Notes under the pieces: generated by a model
Seen by the model: only the letters and a program-made list of their open reading frames with translations
Database searches by the model: none
Told to the model about the DNA's origin: nothing
Position numbers and translations under genes: made by a program
DNA from: Sphingomonas paeninsulae
Lineage (GTDB): Bacteria; Pseudomonadota; Alphaproteobacteria; Sphingomonadales; Sphingomonadaceae
Direction of reading: 5' to 3'
DNA: 64,000 nucleotides
Assembly (NCBI RefSeq): GCF_003660165.1
Contig: NZ_CP032829.1
Coordinates: forward strand, 930,001-994,000
In this document: positions 41,168 through 49,828 of the stretch, one piece after another
Layout: each line of letters starts with the position of its first letter
Position numbering within the stretch: the stretch's first letter is position 1

Positions 41168-42559
41168 ATGGATTATATCAGCACCAGAGGCAGCGCACCG
41201 GCGCTCGGATTCGAAGATGTGACGCTTGCGGGCCTCGCCAGCGACGGTGGGCTTTATGTGCCCCGCGTATGGCCGATGCTTAGCGCCGATGAAATCGCCG
41301 GGCTTGCGGGTGCCTCCTATGTCGAGACCGCCATCACCGTCATGCGGCCATTTGTCGTGGGCGCGCTCGACGATGCTGCCCTGCGCGATCTCTGTACCCA
41401 GGCTTATGGGCGTTTCAATCACGATGCCGTTACGCCGCTTGTCCAGCTCGATTCGCAGAACTGGCTGCTCGAATTGTTTCATGGACCGACGCTGGCGTTC
41501 AAGGACGTCGCGCTGCAACTGCTCGGCCTGTTGTTCGAACGCTTCCTGACGAATCGCGACACCCATTTGACCGTGGTTGGTGCGACGTCCGGCGACACGG
41601 GCTCTGCTGCGATCGATGCTCTGGCCGGACGTGCCAAGGTCGATGTCTTTATGTTGCATCCTGCGGGTCGCGTGTCGGACGTTCAGCGTCGTCAGATGAC
41701 CACGGTATTGTCACCCAACATCTACAACATCGCGGTCGAGGGCAGCTTCGACCACGCGCAAGCCATCGTAAAGGCCATGTTTGCCGACCCGGAAACAACG
41801 TCGCGCGTAACGATGTCGGCGGTCAATTCGATCAACTGGGCACGATTGATGGCCCAGGTTGTTTATTATTTCTACGCTGCAGTCCGCCTTGGGGCACCCG
41901 ATCGCAAAGTCGCCTTCGCCGTTCCGACGGGTAACTTCGGCGACGTGTTTGCCGGTTATGTCGCATCACGTATGGGTCTGCCCATCGAACGGCTAATCGT
42001 CGCGACCAACGTCAACGACATCCTTCACCGTGCGCTATCGACTGGCGATTATTCCTGCGGCCTCGTCACTCCCACCGCGACCCCCTCGATGGATATTCAG
42101 GTCAGCTCGAACTTCGAACGGCTGTTGTTCGACCTATCGGGACGCGATGGCCTCGCACTTGCTGGAATGATGCGCGGGTTCGAGCAATCGAAGGCCATGA
42201 CCATACCCGAAAACATGCTGAACGGTGCACGTGGCCTGTTCGCCAGTGCGCGGATCGATGGCGACGACATGGCGAGCGCGATGCGATGGGCGCATGATCG
42301 TGCTGGTCAGTTGCTCGACCCGCACACCTCTGTCGGCCTTGCCGCTGCACGCAAGGCAGGCATCGCTTCGGACGTGCCGATCGTCACGCTCGCCACCGCG
42401 CATCCGGCCAAGTTCCGCGATGCCGTCGAACGTGCAACCGGTTTCCGACCCGCCATGCCCGCGCGACTCGGTGGCCTGTTCGACCGCGAGGAACGCTTCG
42501 ATACTTTGCCAGCTACGCTCGAAGCCGTGCGCGCTTATGTGCTTGAACGCTCCAAATGA
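41168..42559 (+). CDS. thrC: Threonine synthase
   Basis: PLP enzyme that converts O-phospho-L-homoserine to L-threonine. 463 residues, the usual length of the plant/bacterial long form. The PLP lysine is in 'FHGPTLAFKDVALQLLG'; 'GATSGDTGSAAIDAL' binds the phosphate. 'IYNIAVEGSFDHAQAIVKAM' and 'NSINWARLMAQVVYYFYA' complete the family blocks. The stop overlaps the methyltransferase start (ATGA, 42556). Confidence 0.96.
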   Translation: MDYISTRGSAPALGFEDVTLAGLASDGGLYVPRVWPMLSADEIAGLAGASYVETAITVMRPFVVGALDDAALRDLCTQAYGRFNHDAVTPLVQLDSQNWLLELFHGPTLAFKDVALQLLGLLFERFLTNRDTHLTVVGATSGDTGSAAIDALAGRAKVDVFMLHPAGRVSDVQRRQMTTVLSPNIYNIAVEGSFDHAQAIVKAMFADPETTSRVTMSAVNSINWARLMAQVVYYFYAAVRLGAPDRKVAFAVPTGNFGDVFAGYVASRMGLPIERLIVATNVNDILHRALSTGDYSCGLVTPTATPSMDIQVSSNFERLLFDLSGRDGLALAGMMRGFEQSKAMTIPENMLNGARGLFASARIDGDDMASAMRWAHDRAGQLLDPHTSVGLAAARKAGIASDVPIVTLATAHPAKFRDAVERATGFRPAMPARLGGLFDREERFDTLPATLEAVRAYVLERSK

Positions 42560-43425
42560 AGCTAACGACGCTGATCGGCGAACCGTGGAGTGATTACGGC
42601 CTGATCGACAGCGGCGACGGTCTGAAGTTCGAACGATACGGACCCTATCGATTCGTCCGCCCCGAACCACAGGCGATGTGGGCACCGGCGCAACCCGCAT
42701 GGGATAGCGATGGTGCATTCGTGCCGGGTTCGGATGAGGATGGCGGTGGTCGCTGGATCTTCGAACGCGAAACTCCCAAAGCGGGGTGGAAGCTTGGTTG
42801 GGACGATATTTCATTCACGGCGCAAACTACGCCCTTTCGCCACCTGGGCTTTTTCCCTGACATGATGCCGGTCTGGGAATGGGCACGCGGAAAGCTAACG
42901 GGGAAGGCCGACCCCACATGCCTCAACTTGTTCGGCTATACCGGCGTCGGCAGCCTTGCTCTCGCCAGCGCTGGCGCCATGGTCACGCACGTCGATGCAT
43001 CGAAAAAATCGGTCGAAGCGGCAAAGGGCAATGCCAGACTTTCCGGCCTGTCCGATAAGCCGATTCGCTGGCTGATCGACGACGCGACCAAATTCACCGC
43101 TCGCGAAGTCCGTCGTGGTAAACGTTATGACGGGATCATCCTCGATCCCCCAAAATACGGACGCGGACCAGAGGGAGAAGTCTGGCAGCTTGAAACCGAT
43201 CTGGCCGCTTTGATCGCCAACGTCCGCGCGCTGGTCGATGAAAACTCGTCGTTCGTGTTCCTGACCGTCTATGCAATCCGGATGTCGGCACTCAGCATCG
43301 GTGAGTTGTTGCGCCAGTCATTTGCAGACCTTCCCGGCACCGTTGAATGCGGCGAGCTTGGTGTACGAGAGGAAGCACGTAGCCTGATCCTGCCAACAGC
43401 GATCTGGGCGCGCTGGTCGGCCTGA
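42556..43425 (+). CDS. Class I SAM-dependent methyltransferase (RlmI/YccW-like)
   Basis: A 289-residue cytosolic methyltransferase. A mostly beta N-terminal part (about 1-100) precedes a Rossmann fold with 'CLNLFGYTGVGSLALASAGA' (SAM motif I), 'HVDASKKSVEAAKGNARLSG' and 'YDGIILDPPKYGRG' (DPPK catalytic motif IV). The DPPxF/K motif is typical of 23S rRNA m5C or N-methyltransferases such as RlmI/RlmL. Base unknown. It overlaps thrC by 4 nt, so expression is coupled to threonine synthesis. Convergent with ccmB. Confidence 0.88.
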   Translation: MKLTTLIGEPWSDYGLIDSGDGLKFERYGPYRFVRPEPQAMWAPAQPAWDSDGAFVPGSDEDGGGRWIFERETPKAGWKLGWDDISFTAQTTPFRHLGFFPDMMPVWEWARGKLTGKADPTCLNLFGYTGVGSLALASAGAMVTHVDASKKSVEAAKGNARLSGLSDKPIRWLIDDATKFTAREVRRGKRYDGIILDPPKYGRGPEGEVWQLETDLAALIANVRALVDENSSFVFLTVYAIRMSALSIGELLRQSFADLPGTVECGELGVREEARSLILPTAIWARWSA

Positions 43426-43430
43426 CCCGC

Positions 43431-44075
43431 TTATTCCCGCAATGCCCGCATCGCCGCACCAGCAGCGAACGGCGCAATCCCGACAAGCAGCAACGAAGCA
43501 GCCGCCAGTAGTTTCAGACCCCCAACGCCCGATGGTGCAAGGCTCCCCGCTCCAAAAATTAGGATTGGTATGGCGAGCGGCAACATTAAAAGTCCTGCCA
43601 GCGCCGAAGTTCCTCGCAACCCAGCGGTTAGCGCCGAGGTCATCAGTCCCAGCGCCGCCAGCCCCGGCGTACCGAGCAACAAGCCGACTTCGACAACCCA
43701 AAGCGTTGCTCCGTCCAGTTTCAGCAACCCTGCCGCCGGAACAGCCGCCAGCATCAGCGCAGGTCCGAAACCCAGCCAGTGCGCACACAGTTTTGCCAGC
43801 GCCACGACCTCATCGGCGATTCCACGCACCGCAAACTGATCGAGAACGCCATTCGAGACATCTGGCGCGACCAGCCGATCGACCGGCAGCAGCGCCGCCA
43901 GCAATGCCGCTACCCACAACACCCCGCCCCCTGTCCGCGCCAGTAAAGGGCCGTCGGGACCCACCGCAAACGGGTATAACGTCGCCACCATAAGAAAGAA
44001 TATCACCGGCAGAACGATGCCGTTGTTTGCAAATGAACGCGTGAAGTCGCGCACAATAAGGCGAATTATAATCAC
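43431..44075 (-). CDS. ccmB: Haem exporter permease CcmB
   Basis: Inner-membrane subunit of the CcmAB ABC transporter for cytochrome c maturation. About 214 residues with six hydrophobic helices. 'VRDFTRSFANNGIVLPVIFF' near the start and 'AALLAALLPVDRLVAPDVSNGVLDQ' in the middle (trimmed pattern) are the family signature. It starts at GTG 44075, overlapping the ccmA stop (GTGA). No other ccm genes follow; the methyltransferase lies convergent 5 bases away. Confidence 0.92.
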   Translation of the reverse strand: MIIIRLIVRDFTRSFANNGIVLPVIFFLMVATLYPFAVGPDGPLLARTGGGVLWVAALLAALLPVDRLVAPDVSNGVLDQFAVRGIADEVVALAKLCAHWLGFGPALMLAAVPAAGLLKLDGATLWVVEVGLLLGTPGLAALGLMTSALTAGLRGTSALAGLLMLPLAIPILIFGAGSLAPSGVGGLKLLAAASLLLVGIAPFAAGAAMRALRE

Positions 44076-44689
44076 GCGTTGGTTACTTCGTTTGAGACAA
44101 GGGAACCCAGATGAAGAAGCTTGGCACCCGGCACATTCAGTCCCTGATGAGAAGCCACAACCACGATACCGCCACAACCACGGTGCCCGGCAATCAATCG
44201 CTCCAGCATAGTCACCGAAGCCACATCCAGTCCGTTGCCCGGCTCATCAAGCAACCAGATATCAGCCCCGCTTGCGAACGTCCGTGCCAAAGTCGCCCGC
44301 CGCCGCTGCCCAGTGGACAGCATTCGTACCGGCACCTCGCCCAGATGTGCCATCCCAACCGCGCTCAGAGCAACACCAGCATCACCGCCGTCAAGTCCCA
44401 CCCAGAACCCCAGCGCACGCCCCAGCGGCAGCGTGAGGTCAAGCGCGGGGTGTTCGTCTGCCAACGCAATCGCGCCGCTCCGTTCGATCCGCCCCTCCGT
44501 CGTCTCCAGCAACCCCGCCGCCAGTCGCAACAGGCTCGATTTTCCGACGCCGTTCGGACCACTGACGATCAACGCGTCACCCGGTCCCAGCACAAACGAC
44601 ACATCGGCAAACAGCGTACGCCCGCCACGCCGACAGGCGACACCGTCGAACACCAGATTTGCTTGCGTAGATTGACCCGACCCCTGCAT
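44072..44689 (-). CDS. ccmA: Haem exporter ATP-binding protein CcmA
   Basis: ATPase of the CcmAB release machine that frees holo-CcmE in System I cytochrome c maturation. 205 residues from ATG 44689 (MQGSGQSTQANLV). Walker A 'GPNGVGKSSLLRL', signature 'LSTGQRRRATLARTF', Walker B 'DIWLLDEPGNGLD' and H-loop 'VASHQG' are complete. I reject longer readings because they are antisense to the PCD gene. ccmB overlaps at its 3' end. ccmC-I must lie elsewhere. Confidence 0.93.
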   Translation of the reverse strand: MQGSGQSTQANLVFDGVACRRGGRTLFADVSFVLGPGDALIVSGPNGVGKSSLLRLAAGLLETTEGRIERSGAIALADEHPALDLTLPLGRALGFWVGLDGGDAGVALSAVGMAHLGEVPVRMLSTGQRRRATLARTFASGADIWLLDEPGNGLDVASVTMLERLIAGHRGCGGIVVVASHQGLNVPGAKLLHLGSLVSNEVTNA

Positions 44690-44726
44690 GGCTGCGACAT
44701 AGCTTAGCAACAGCGAAGGGCAAAAC

Positions 44727-45017
44727 ATGATCGAACAATTGAATGAAGCCGAACGGGCGACCGCGCTCGACAGTTTGTGCGAATGGGATTTCGACGAAGC
44801 ACGCGATGCCCTCACCCGGCAGTTCGCGTTCGCCGATTTCTCCGAAGCATTCGGATTCATGGCACGCGTGGCTTTGCTCGCAGACAAGGCCGACCATCAC
44901 CCCGAATGGTCGAACGTTTATAACCGCGTCGACATCTTGCTCACCACGCACGACGCGGGCGGACTGTCACACCGCGATGTCGATCTGGCGACCGCGATCG
45001 ATAAATTAATCGACTAA
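44727..45017 (+). CDS. 4a-hydroxytetrahydrobiopterin dehydratase (PCD/DCoH)
   Basis: A 96-residue dehydratase that recycles 4a-hydroxytetrahydropterin formed by aromatic amino acid hydroxylases. The active-site pattern is '[20 protein letters not shown]' followed by '[11 protein letters not shown]'. No hydroxylase is in the window, so a moonlighting role in molybdopterin or folate chemistry remains possible. Divergent from ccmA by 37 bases and convergent with the SDR gene, whose stop overlaps by 4 nt. Confidence 0.94.
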   Translation: MIEQLNEAERATALDSLCEWDFDEARDALTRQFAFADFSEAFGFMARVALLADKADHHPEWSNVYNRVDILLTTHDAGGLSHRDVDLATAIDKLID

Positions 45018-45817
45018 GCTGTGCCCGGCCCCGCTGCTTTCGCCAACGTGCGTCCACGTTGCATCAGCAGCCCCGGAGCCCAACGCGCAAGAAACGCGAT
45101 CTTTCGCGCGGTCTTTCCGATGGGCAGGAAAGTATGGTTCCCGTGGGCGGCTTTCCATACCGCCTCGGCAACTTTTTCGACGGGCGTAAACTCCAGACCG
45201 GCCGCACGCACCATCTCACGAATGCTGAGGTTTGATCCAGTGCTGCTGACATCCAGCAGCGGCGTGTCGATAAAGCCCGGCATGATCGCCCGCACCTTGA
45301 TCCCATGTTCCGCCCATTCCTGATCGAGCGACTGGGTCATCGCCCGCACCCCAAACTTGGTCGCCGCATAGCTTGACATCCTGGGGCTGGCGTAAAGCCC
45401 GGCTGCCGATGATGTGTTCACCAGCGCCGATCCGGCGGTCGCCTTCAGATATTTGAACCCCGCCTGCGCACCATAAAAGACGCCCTTCAGATTGATGTCG
45501 ATGATCCGATCAATCTCCTCCGTCGGCGTTTCGCTGAGCGGCCCACCCGCGCCAATGCCCGCATTATTGAACAGCAGATCGATCCGGCCATCGGTTTTTT
45601 CCGTAAACTCGGCAAGAACCCGATCCCATTGCTCGCGGTCGCGAACGTCGAGAATATGGCTGGAACTGCCACCGGCGGGCAACAGCGCCGCGGTTTCCGC
45701 CATGCCTGCCGCATTCACATCGGCAAGCCCGACAAACCAGCCCTTGGCAGCAAAATATTCCGCCGTAGCCCGACCTATGCCAGATCCGCCGCCTGTAATG
45801 AAAATCGCCTTCATCAT
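45014..45817 (-). CDS. SDR family NAD(P)-dependent oxidoreductase
   Basis: A 267-residue classical short-chain dehydrogenase. Cofactor motif '[20 protein letters not shown]', then 'LLFNNAGIG' (NNAG), catalytic Ser in '[10 protein letters not shown]' and YxxxK in '[13 protein letters not shown]'. The C-terminal 40 residues are basic and hydrophobic ('[11 protein letters not shown]'), fitting membrane-associated ketoacyl/short-chain reductases. Substrate unknown. Divergent from the osmoprotectant ATPase gene. Confidence 0.92.
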   Translation of the reverse strand: MMKAIFITGGGSGIGRATAEYFAAKGWFVGLADVNAAGMAETAALLPAGGSSSHILDVRDREQWDRVLAEFTEKTDGRIDLLFNNAGIGAGGPLSETPTEEIDRIIDINLKGVFYGAQAGFKYLKATAGSALVNTSSAAGLYASPRMSSYAATKFGVRAMTQSLDQEWAEHGIKVRAIMPGFIDTPLLDVSSTGSNLSIREMVRAAGLEFTPVEKVAEAVWKAAHGNHTFLPIGKTARKIAFLARWAPGLLMQRGRTLAKAAGPGTA

Positions 45818-45852
45818 TGCCTCGCCTTTTTTCTACCTTCACAACGCAGGGC

Positions 45853-46626
45853 GTGACCGATGGCAACCTAAATCGCGGACCGGGCGTGCGTCTGAAGGAT
45901 GTCTCGCGGATATACGCCGGACGCGCCGCCGTCGATGCGATTACTCTGGACATCGCGGCAGGCAGTTTTGTTGCGCTGGTAGGATCTTCCGGGTCGGGCA
46001 AATCGACTTTGTTGAAAACCATCAATCGGCTGGTTAAGCCCAATACCGGCACCATCGAAATAGACGGCGTCAATCCCACCGACGCAGCCTATTCAGTCCG
46101 TCGAAAGATTGGCTATGTCATTCAGGGTACCGGACTTTTCCCACATCTCGATGTTGCTGCCAACATCGCAATGGGCTTGCGCATCGCCCGAGTCCGCGAC
46201 CCGCAGAGACGTGTGAACGATATGCTGAAACTAGTGGATCTGCCGCTAGATTACGCTTCCAGAATGCCCGACACGTTGTCCGGCGGACAGCGACAGCGGG
46301 TCGGTTTCGCCCGCGCCCTTGCCACTGGGCCCGGCCTGATGCTGATGGATGAGCCATTCGGTGCGCTCGACCCCGTCACGCGCGATAACCTTAGCACCGC
46401 GTACCGCGCGCTTCATGACAGGCTTGGCCTGACCAGCATTATGGTGACACACGACATGGCAGAGGCACTGCTGATTGCAGACCGTATCGTCGTGCTGGAC
46501 ACCGGGAAAATCGTGGCTGACGCGGCTCCAGTTGACCTTCTGAACAACGGCGGCGGCCCGATTGTCAACGCTCTGATCGCAGTCCCACGCGGCCAGGCCG
46601 AACGCATCGCGAAAATGCTGACATGA
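45853..46626 (+). CDS. Osmoprotectant ABC transporter ATP-binding protein (OpuCA/ProV-like)
   Basis: ATPase of about 257 residues for betaine/choline-type uptake. Walker A 'GSSGSGKSTLLKTINRL', Q-loop 'YVIQGTGLFPHLDVAANI', signature 'LSGGQRQRVGFARAL', Walker B 'LMLMDEPFGALDPVTR' and 'IMVTHDMAEAL'. 'LLKTINRL..P..G' and 'GTGLFPH' are typical of the OpuCA branch. No CBS domains are present, so there is no ionic-strength sensor of that kind. The start is probably GTG 45853; earlier TTG 45817 overlaps the SDR start. It overlaps the permease fusion by 4 nt. Confidence 0.88.
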   Translation: MTDGNLNRGPGVRLKDVSRIYAGRAAVDAITLDIAAGSFVALVGSSGSGKSTLLKTINRLVKPNTGTIEIDGVNPTDAAYSVRRKIGYVIQGTGLFPHLDVAANIAMGLRIARVRDPQRRVNDMLKLVDLPLDYASRMPDTLSGGQRQRVGFARALATGPGLMLMDEPFGALDPVTRDNLSTAYRALHDRLGLTSIMVTHDMAEALLIADRIVVLDTGKIVADAAPVDLLNNGGGPIVNALIAVPRGQAERIAKMLT

Positions 46627-48152
46627 ACTGGTCCTCCGCCTTAGAGCGCCTGCCTCCGCTGCTTGCCTCACACATCCTGCTTGCGGCGTCGGCGCTATTG
46701 CTAGGGTTGATCATCGCCCTGCCCGTCGGGGTTTACGCCACCCGGCACCCACGCTTCGGCCGCATTGCGCTGGGCTTTGCAAGTCTTGTGCAGACCATCC
46801 CGTCGCTAGCGCTGCTCGCGCTGTTCTATCCGTTGCTGCTGGCGATTTCCGCATTTGTTTCGGTTCCGGCGCTGGGGTTTCTTCCCTCTCTCCTCGCGCT
46901 CGCGCTCTATGCTCTGCTACCGATCCTGCGGAATACGGTAATCGCTCTGAATGGCATCGATCCCGAAGTTATCGAAGCCGCCGACGGGATCGGCATGACA
47001 TCCGCGCAAAAACTCCGCATCGTCGAAGCACCGCTCGCACTGCCGGTTATCATGGGCGGTATCCGCACCGCCGCCGTCTGGACAATCGGTGCTGCGACGC
47101 TGTCCACTACAGTCGGTCAGCCTAGCCTTGGCGATATCATCTTCTCTGGCCTCCAGACGCAAAACTGGGTTCTTGTCCTCACCGGCTGCATTGCCGCCGC
47201 TGGCCTCGCGCTGGCGGTCGATGGCTTGCTTGCCGTGGCGGAACGTGGACTGGCGACCCGGCGGCGCTGGTTATGGATCATACCGCTTGCCGTGGCAGTC
47301 CTCGTCCCGACAGCAATCGCAGTATCGCGCGCAGCCCCGGCTCCAACGATCACCATCGGAGCAAAAAATTTCTCCGAGCAGTATATCCTCGCCCGTGTGA
47401 TCGGCCACCAACTGGAAGCGGCGGGTTATCGTGTCCGCTACAAGGAGAACCTCGGTTCGGCGGTCGTGTTCGACGCACTCAGCGGCAACGACGTCGATGT
47501 CTATGTCGAATATGCAGGCACGTTATGGACCAGCGCGATGAAGCGGAGCGACGTGCCATCGAAACCCGACATGGACCGCGCAGTCGGTCAATGGGTGCTT
47601 CGCAACCACGGCGTCACCAGCCTCGGCCCCCTCGGGTTCGAGAATGCCTACGCGCTGGCCCTGCCGGGTGATCTGGCGCGCCGCCGTGGCCTGAAATCCC
47701 TATCGGACCTGACCGCAGCGGCGCCCGACCTGACGCTGGGTGCCGACCTCGAATTTCTCGACCGCCCCGAATGGGGTGCGATCCGCCGTGCCTATGCCCT
47801 CGACTTCAAGGGAACCCGCGCCTTTGCCCCAACCTTCATGTATGCCGCGCTAAAGAGCCATGATGCCGACGTTATCTCCGCCTTCTCCTCCGATGGACGT
47901 ATCGCGGCGGACGGGCTGGTCGTTTTGACCGACCCCCGGAATGCCATCCCCGGTTATGACGCCTTGTTGCTTATCGGCCCAAAGGCCAGCGGCAATGCCC
48001 GCCTGCTGGCAACGCTCCGTCCATTGGTCGACGCGATCCCCGTCGATGCCATGCGCCACGCAAACCTGATGGTGGATGGCCCTGAAAAGGCGTCGACCGA
48101 AGCTGCGGCGGCTTGGCTCGAAGCAGCAATCGCGGCTAAGCCCGCGCGATGA
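46623..48152 (+). CDS. Osmoprotectant ABC permease fused to substrate-binding protein (OpuCB-OpuCC)
   Basis: A 509-residue fusion. The N-terminal ~220 residues are a ProW-type permease with five to six helices and the EAA-like loop 'EAADGIGMTSAQKLRIVEAPLA' (shortened). After a seventh helix ('WIIPLAVAVLVPTAIAVSRA') the rest is an OpuAC/OsmF-type binding domain starting 'ITIGAKNFSEQYILARVIG', with 'DVDVYVEYAGTLWTSAMK'. Tethering the binding domain to the permease removes the need for a free periplasmic protein. Probable ligands are betaine, choline or related quaternary amines. Overlaps the ATPase (ATGA) and galE (ATGA) by 4 nt each. Confidence 0.9.
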   Translation: MNWSSALERLPPLLASHILLAASALLLGLIIALPVGVYATRHPRFGRIALGFASLVQTIPSLALLALFYPLLLAISAFVSVPALGFLPSLLALALYALLPILRNTVIALNGIDPEVIEAADGIGMTSAQKLRIVEAPLALPVIMGGIRTAAVWTIGAATLSTTVGQPSLGDIIFSGLQTQNWVLVLTGCIAAAGLALAVDGLLAVAERGLATRRRWLWIIPLAVAVLVPTAIAVSRAAPAPTITIGAKNFSEQYILARVIGHQLEAAGYRVRYKENLGSAVVFDALSGNDVDVYVEYAGTLWTSAMKRSDVPSKPDMDRAVGQWVLRNHGVTSLGPLGFENAYALALPGDLARRRGLKSLSDLTAAAPDLTLGADLEFLDRPEWGAIRRAYALDFKGTRAFAPTFMYAALKSHDADVISAFSSDGRIAADGLVVLTDPRNAIPGYDALLLIGPKASGNARLLATLRPLVDAIPVDAMRHANLMVDGPEKASTEAAAAWLEAAIAAKPAR

Positions 48153-49150
48153 CCCCAGAAAGATTCCCAGTCCTTGTCACCGGTGGCGCCGGATACATCG
48201 GAAGCCATGCCGTTCTGGCTCTGCGTGACGCGGGCTGGCCTGTCATCGTCATCGACAACCTCAGCACGGGCTTCCGCTGGGCGATTCCTGATGACGTAAC
48301 GCTGGTCGAAGGCGACCTAGCCGATACCGCACTGGTCGACACCGTTTTACGAAGCCACAAAATCGGCGCGATCATTCATTTTGCCGGGTCGATCATCGTA
48401 CCCGAATCCGTCGACAACCCGCTTAAATATTATCGTAATAACACCGCCAACAGTCGTGGCCTGATCGAATGCGCGATCGATGCCGGCGTGAAGCATTTCA
48501 TCTTTTCGTCGACCGCCGCCACCTATGGCATTCCCGAAATCGTGCCCGTTCGCGAAGACATGCCGACGGTTCCGATCAATCCGTATGGCATGTCGAAACT
48601 AATGACCGAGGTGATGCTGCGCGATGTCGCGGCAGCCCACCCGATCAATTATTGCGCGCTGCGTTACTTCAACGTCGCGGGTGCCGATCCGCTAGGCCGG
48701 ACGGGGCAATCGACCGCCGGCGCAACACATTTGATCAAGGTCGGCGTCGAAGCCGCCATCGGCAAACGCGACCATGTCAGCGTGTTCGGCACCGATTATC
48801 ACACGCCCGACGGCACCGGCGTGCGCGATTACATCCATGTCAGCGACCTTGCCGACGCCCATGTGGCCGCCCTCGATAAACTGATTGCCGACCCAGCGAC
48901 CAGCCACGTCATGAACGCCGGATACAAGCGCGGATTTTCAGTCAACGAAGTGCTGGATGCCGTCGATCGTGTGACCAACATGACGATCGAGCGGCGCTAT
49001 GGCCCCCGTCGCGCGGGCGACCCCGATACACTGATCGCCGACAATGCCCGCATATTGGCGACGCTGGACTGGACCCCGAAACGCGCCGACCTCGACGGCA
49101 TCGTCCGCGACGCTTTGGCGTGGGAACGGAAGCTGGCGGAAAAAGCTTAA
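48149..49150 (+). CDS. galE: UDP-glucose 4-epimerase
   Basis: NAD-dependent epimerase of 333 residues interconverting UDP-glucose and UDP-galactose for surface glycans. NAD motif 'VTGGAGYIGSHAVLALRDAG', catalytic Ser/Thr in 'IFSSTAATYG' and YxxxK in 'NPYGMSKLMTEVML'. 'HYFN'-type sequence is 'ALRYFNVAGADPLGRTGQ'. It overlaps the osmoprotectant permease by 4 nt, and the GNAT gene starts on the very next base after its stop, so the four genes form one transcription unit. Confidence 0.94.
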   Translation: MTPERFPVLVTGGAGYIGSHAVLALRDAGWPVIVIDNLSTGFRWAIPDDVTLVEGDLADTALVDTVLRSHKIGAIIHFAGSIIVPESVDNPLKYYRNNTANSRGLIECAIDAGVKHFIFSSTAATYGIPEIVPVREDMPTVPINPYGMSKLMTEVMLRDVAAAHPINYCALRYFNVAGADPLGRTGQSTAGATHLIKVGVEAAIGKRDHVSVFGTDYHTPDGTGVRDYIHVSDLADAHVAALDKLIADPATSHVMNAGYKRGFSVNEVLDAVDRVTNMTIERRYGPRRAGDPDTLIADNARILATLDWTPKRADLDGIVRDALAWERKLAEKA

Positions 49151-49819
49151 ATGGACCCACTCAGTCGCCCCGCCTGGCACGCTCTTAGAGGACGACAGGC
49201 AGACTTTTGCATCGGAAACGATCGCGCAGTCCGCATGGCCGAACATTTCGGTCCCTTCGGAGCAGCGGCCGACGGATCGACCGAAAACCTAAACGCGCTT
49301 GCCGCACTACTTCCTCCAAAAGGCGAAATCTGGTTGGTCGAATCCGACCCCGTCGATCTGCCGCCAAAATTTGCGATCATTCGCGAAGCCCTTTGCGTTC
49401 AGATGGTTGCTCCTGAAATCACCCCTTCGTCGTCGCACTTCGAAATCTCACCCCTGACGCAGGCTGATGCTCCCGAAATGCAAACGCTGGCCAAACTGAC
49501 CGAACCCGGCCCGTTTCACGCGCGAACCAACGAATTGGGCCGATTCGTGGGAATAAAGATCGACGGCAAGCTCGCGGCAATGGCGGGCGAACGATTGCGC
49601 CCGCCCGGTCATGTCGAAGTCAGCGGCGTCTGCACATATCCCGAATTTCGTGGGCGCGGATATGCGGCCGCCCTCATGCGCCATGTCGCCCAGCGAATCG
49701 TGGACGATGGCGAAATCCCGTTCCTTCACGCCTATGCCAGCAATACTGGCGCAATCGCTCTCTATGAATCGCTTGGGTTTCGGACCCATCGGATGATCAA
49801 GACTATCGTCGTCGGTTGA
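49151..49819 (+). CDS. GNAT family N-acetyltransferase
   Basis: 222 residues. The N-terminal half is variable; the C-terminal GNAT fold has 'HVEVSGVCTYPEFRGRGYAA' (acetyl-CoA loop RGRGYA) and 'PFLHAYASNTGAIALYESLG', typical of FeeM-like or two-domain GNATs. Substrate unknown. The ATG directly follows the galE stop with zero spacing. It ends 9 bases from the convergent DUF445 gene. Confidence 0.88.
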   Translation: MDPLSRPAWHALRGRQADFCIGNDRAVRMAEHFGPFGAAADGSTENLNALAALLPPKGEIWLVESDPVDLPPKFAIIREALCVQMVAPEITPSSSHFEISPLTQADAPEMQTLAKLTEPGPFHARTNELGRFVGIKIDGKLAAMAGERLRPPGHVEVSGVCTYPEFRGRGYAAALMRHVAQRIVDDGEIPFLHAYASNTGAIALYESLGFRTHRMIKTIVVG

Positions 49820-49828
49820 ACCTGAACC

